The notes beneath the pieces are model-generated. The model searched no databases and had not been told where the DNA came from. It worked only from the letters and a program-made list of their open reading frames with translations. Below are positions 58,176 through 64,000 of a stretch of DNA of 64,000 nucleotides, one piece after another. Positions within the stretch are counted from its first letter, which is position 1. Each line of letters begins with the position of its first letter. This DNA is from Eriocheir sinensis (lineage: Eukaryota; Arthropoda; Malacostraca; Decapoda; Varunidae): NCBI RefSeq assembly GCF_024679095.1, contig NW_026111778.1, forward strand, positions 208,501 through 272,500. The letters run 5' to 3'. The position numbers were made by a program, and so were the translations under genes.

Positions 58176-58782
58176 AATTTGAGTGGACGCGCTGGATCGT
58201 TGCTCTCCCAGTGATATGGCTGGGCGCGTCGTCACGTAAATTTGCCAGATTGTCTTACTCAGCCTCTTATGTTTACCGACTTCCGACCCACAAACTGTCT
58301 CGTGGACCCAAATAAGGATAATCACTTATAATTATAGCTTAAATAGTTGATTCCTGATGTTCCTTGGCAATAGTTACGCGTCGGAAACCGGTAAATACTA
58401 TGCTCTGAATACGACAATCTGACAACGGTGGGGGGCAGCATAGGTATTGAAATACTGTAGTATTTGAACATACAGTTAAAACCAAATTACCCTTTATAAT
58501 AAAATATGTACATATTATATTACTATATAATGAAATAGTTAGTTTTTCTGTATAATTAATGATCACTAACGGCACACAAATTAATAAAACACAGCACCTT
58601 CACACTCGCTTGACTCGTGCTGTGGTTACATCTGGACTTGGCCCTTGGCGGAAGAGCGCAGGCGGCTGGACTGTGCAGGGGTTCTGTGACCACTCGCCTT
58701 GTAAACCAGGCCTGAGGCTGGCTTCCAGCCCAGGCAAAATCGTCCAGCCCAGGGGTAACAGTGACTAGTGTAACCGTAGCTT
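58176..58782. other. Low-copy sequence, no gene recognised
   Basis: Mixed base composition. It includes an AT-rich middle (58,480-58,560) with aataaa at about 58,581, and a hairpin at 58,710-58,735. A 69-residue open frame at 58,559-58,768 has no motif I recognise. The stretch could hold an old LTR or another repeat, but I see no paired termini. Confidence 0.5.
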
Positions 58783-59261
58783 AAGGTTCTTCGTCTCATC
58801 AGCACCCCTCCTCTCGCTGATAGTCTTCTACTTCTTAAATTCCGCTGACATGTTGCCTCTCTTTCTATCTTCTATCAATATTTTCACGCTAACCTTTCTT
58901 CTGAACATGCTAACTGCATGCCTCCACCCTTCCGCGGCCCCGCTGCACACGACTTTCTGCTTAAGCCCATCACTTTACTGTCCAAATCCTTTACGCACGA
59001 GTTAGCAAGCATCTTCACTCTTTCATCCCTAACGCATGTAAACTCTGAAACAATCTTTCTTCATCTGTATTTCCTCCTGGCTACGACTTGAGTTCTTTCA
59101 AAAGGAAGGTATCAGGACACCTCTCTTTCCAAAGTTGACCTCTCTTTTGGCCACTCCTATGAGCCGTTTTATTTGTGGGAGCAGCGAGTAGCGGGCTTTT
59201 TTTTTCATTATCGTTTCCTTTTTTTTGCTCTTGAGCTTTCTCCTCTGCTGTAAAAAAAAAT
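58783..59261 (+). mobile_element. 3' fragment of the 46.3 kb LINE family, plus strand
   Basis: Homologous to about 47,931-48,400. aaggttcttcgtctcatcag matches aaggctcttcgtctcatcag, and the homology continues through ttccgctgacatgttgcctc, the HSFIPHAG-type C-terminus and the 3' UTR gcagcgagtagcgggctttt to a short A-tail (59,251-59,259). It is 5'-truncated at the RT C-terminal region, and numerous substitutions break the frame. It is clearly older or more diverged than the copy at 46,337. Confidence 0.9.
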
Positions 59262-59760
59262 GACACTTGTCAACTTGTCTGGTCTGGCCACTGATTTAAG
59301 TGTTTTTTTTGGGAAGTGCGCCCTTCCTTTTCAGTTCTTCCCTAATTGCAGTTGCCTGTCTATGTTTGGCTTTCTCAGCCTTAAATAACCACTCCTCCGT
59401 CTCATCACCAAACCTGAGTAGAGCACAAAGGTGGCAGGTGAATTTCCTTTTTGAGGCAGAGTAGCAGAGGATTTGGTATGTGGGTAGGCCACAACATTCA
59501 TAGTGAAGCTATTCATTGCAATCATCACAGCTAATTGAGAAGTCCATGTCACTGGAGAGGCCACATGTAGCACAAGCTCTGTTTGTGGTTACATCCCTAG
59601 TGGAGCTGGGGTGGCCATCTTGGTTGCCTGTTGTGGAGACGCTTTGTTTTCCTTTTATTATTTGAAGCCAAACTATTTTCCTTGGTAGAGTTTTTCTCAG
59701 TCACTTCATTGTGTGTTCACAAGAAGCAGAGCACAGTATCGTTAGGATTGGTAGTTTTTT
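59262..59760 (-). pseudogene. PHD-finger coding remnant, probably LINE ORF1
   Basis: On the minus strand a frame (59,700 down to the TAA at 59,296-59,298) encodes a C4HC3 pattern. It reads ACATC (first Cys codon 59,572-59,574), 11 residues, CDDC, NE-stop-LHYEC, 19 residues, then CHLC (to 59,425), followed by a charged helix-like FKAEKAKHRQATAIREELKR. This spacing is that of a PHD zinc finger. The residue two before the zinc-binding His, normally Trp, is a TAG (59,509-59,511), one base from TGG. PHD domains are known in ORF1 of CR1-like LINEs, which makes that the best guess; a host PHD gene or another transposon is possible. The upstream part may be frameshifted. Confidence 0.72.
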
Positions 59761-59763
59761 TTA

Positions 59764-60136
<373 letters not shown>

Positions 60137-60463
60137 GTAACTAAATCAAGCACAAACTTAGGGGTAACAAGAAGAGACGGGATGAGGAATGGTAGGCTAA
60201 GAGAGGCACTTAGCCCTACGCCACTGCTATAGGAAGTAGAAAGATCCACACTGAGATGGTACGGACACTCTAAAGGAATGGAGGAGGACAGAAAACCAAG
60301 AAAATATCTGGAGTGGCGGCCACGACCTGTTGGCAGGACGAGGAAAGGATGGATGGGAGGAGTGAGGGACGGATTGCAGGGGAGAGGTCTTGAGATGGAA
60401 CACGTGGAGGAGGGGACGATATATGAACACCATGCAGGGGTGGAGACGGATCGTGGGGAGTGA
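60137..60463 (+). pseudogene. C-terminal remnant of an RTE-type LINE reverse transcriptase
   Basis: The frame from 60,137 reads GVTRRDGMRNGRLREALSPT, PLL, an in-frame TAG (60,230-60,232), EVERSTLRWYGHSKGMEEDR, KPRKYLEWRPRPVGRTRKGW, MGGVRDGLQGRGLEMEHVEE, and stops at TGA 60,461-60,463. The LRWYGH...MEEDR, KYLEWRP...GR.RK.WM.GV signature is the conserved tail of RTE-clade ORF proteins. Only the tail is present, so it is a 5'-truncated fossil. Confidence 0.85.
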
Positions 60464-61066
60464 TGTCAGCTGACATATGTTCATACATCTATCTGGCGTA
60501 GGGTGAAAGGTGTGAGAAAGTTAATGACTGGAAATAAGTCTGATTAGTATCATACATTACAGGTTTACCAGACGTTTATTCCGTCCTTTGGATCTTGTAT
60601 CTCATGTATGTATGACAACAGCTTGAAAGTGCTATAAATGCCATTAATAGGGATATTCATATTATTGGTCATATTTTAAGTTAGAGTTTCTTTTTGGTTG
60701 TGGTGTTGAAAAGGAAAAAAATATGAATATATATGTTTAAATACATAATCATTTATTAGGTTGTAAGCACTTAATATATTTTTTCTTGTTCTGAGGCACA
60801 CATCATTTTGACTGGTACAAAATAATTATATTATTTTTTATTTTCTAGAATAAATGTTACAGAGCTCTGATAGTCATCAGTTTAATTGGTCCAAAATAAA
60901 GGAATCATTCTTAAAGTGCTATACTAAATGTTATAGATTGCAATCAGATATAGAAAAAGAATAATTGGTACAAAATTATTATATCATCAAGCAACAATAC
61001 ATTAATATTTGCGAGGTTTTATTACTATACTCTGTTCACTCGAAGCGTGCATCTCGCTCCTCGCGG
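60464..61066. other. AT-rich non-coding stretch with a degenerate ~75 bp tandem repeat
   Basis: No coding signal. Between about 60,800 and 60,990 a unit containing tcatcagtttaattggtcca and aataaatgttacagag recurs three times. Its ggtacaa/ggtccaa/ggtacaa anchors lie at about 60,815, 60,888 and 60,967 (spacing ~74-79 bp). Confidence 0.6.
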
Positions 61067-61576
61067 GGTTCTGTACGACGCACGTGACAGCCTATCTGAT
61101 CATAATCCTCGCTCACGGGCGCTGCTCGTGATTGGCTGTCCGGTTGTGTGCTCAGTTTCGGACCTCTCTGGTGTTATGTTTCTATATTATTTCCCGTAGC
61201 TCACCTACGCTATTTTGGTACAGATAAAAGACTCGGTGATGATTGTAGAACATAAATACATTTGTCACAACTCGGTAAAACAAAAAAATAAAGAAATTAT
61301 GGCGAGTATAACTGAAAGAGCATTGTACTCAGTCCTCCGTAGCACGAGTAGCGATGACGGTATTATTTATAATCTGTTTACACCATCGTGTTCAGAATGG
61401 TTTTCTTTCTACCAAAATAGCGTATCTTGTACAATAGGTGAGCTACGAGAAATAATATAGAATCATAACACCAGAAAGGCCCGTGATTGAGCACACGACT
61501 GAACAGTCAATCACGAGCAGCGCCCAGGAGCGAAAATTATGATCAAATAGGCTATCACGCGCGTCGTTTCAAAACC
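61067..61576. mobile_element. Element with long (~155-165 bp) terminal inverted repeats, MITE/foldback-like
   Basis: The left arm (61,067-61,220) and the reverse complement of the right arm (61,410-61,576) align over essentially their whole length. Examples are acgacgcacgtgacagccta against acgacgcgcgtgatagccta, gggcgctgctcgtgattg in both, and ctatattattt with cgtagctcacct in both. By hand there are about 18 mismatches in ~132 aligned bases, plus a 12 bp insertion (attgtacaagat) in the right arm and a small indel near the outer end. The ~190 bp centre encodes nothing recognisable. No target-site duplication is evident at the ggtt/aacc edges, so the ends may be incomplete. The structure is that of a non-autonomous DNA transposon or foldback element. 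Confidence 0.82.

Positions 61577-64000
<2,424 letters not shown>

Noticed and set aside
58190..58250. Possible hairpin between gacgcgc and gcgcgtc
   Set aside because: Only a 7 bp stem with a loop of about 30 nt, which is not distinguishable from chance.
58559..58768. 69-codon open frame in low-copy DNA
   Set aside because: No recognisable domain, and the length is compatible with chance in a locally GC-richer stretch.
58176..58782. Solo LTR or primer-binding site
   Set aside because: An aataaa motif and a GC-rich 3' half are suggestive, but I find no TG...CA termini, target-site duplication or second copy.
61215..61460. 81-codon open frame inside the inverted-repeat element as a transposase
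   Set aside because: It is too short, has no catalytic-domain motif, and partly overlaps the inverted repeat arms.

Overview
The window is eukaryotic genomic DNA. It holds no recognisable host gene, rRNA gene, CRISPR array or bacterial operon. Three things suggest an arthropod, most likely a decapod crustacean: long nearly pure (TA)n tracts, which recall the classical AT-rich poly(dA-dT)-like DNA of crabs; several degenerate non-LTR retrotransposons; and a tRNA-derived SINE. The assignment is an inference.

Positions 1-54,890 are almost entirely one very AT-rich satellite. Its unit is a ~45 bp monomer containing a TTTGTAT...ATACAAA dyad. About 16 distinguishable monomers follow each other in a fixed order, giving a higher-order repeat (HOR) of ~720 bp; a shortened HOR of ~520 bp carries a recurrent internal deletion. 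The array changes orientation about 30 times. It is also a mosaic of kilobase-scale direct and inverted duplications, and several of these carry the same orientation-switch junction. (TA)n tracts have grown inside monomers at the position of the monomer's own short TA run. Open frames here are an effect of the 45 bp (15-codon) period and I do not treat them as genes.

Three retroposons interrupt or end the array. A 5'-truncated Jockey-superfamily-like LINE lies at 46,337-48,413; its empty-site paralogue survives near 3,780. A tRNA-derived SINE lies at 52,001-52,347. A dead CR1-like LINE at 54,891-57,887 marks the right end of the array, which does not resume after it.

Positions 57,888-64,000 are mixed low-copy and transposon-derived DNA. 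They contain two patches of a 19 bp minisatellite, five (TA)n tracts, three more 3' fragments of the first LINE family, a PHD-finger coding remnant, an RTE-type reverse transcriptase C-terminal remnant, and a ~510 bp element with long terminal inverted repeats. The intervening stretches show nothing I recognise. All coding remnants carry stops or frameshifts, or are fragments, so I see no intact functional protein gene.
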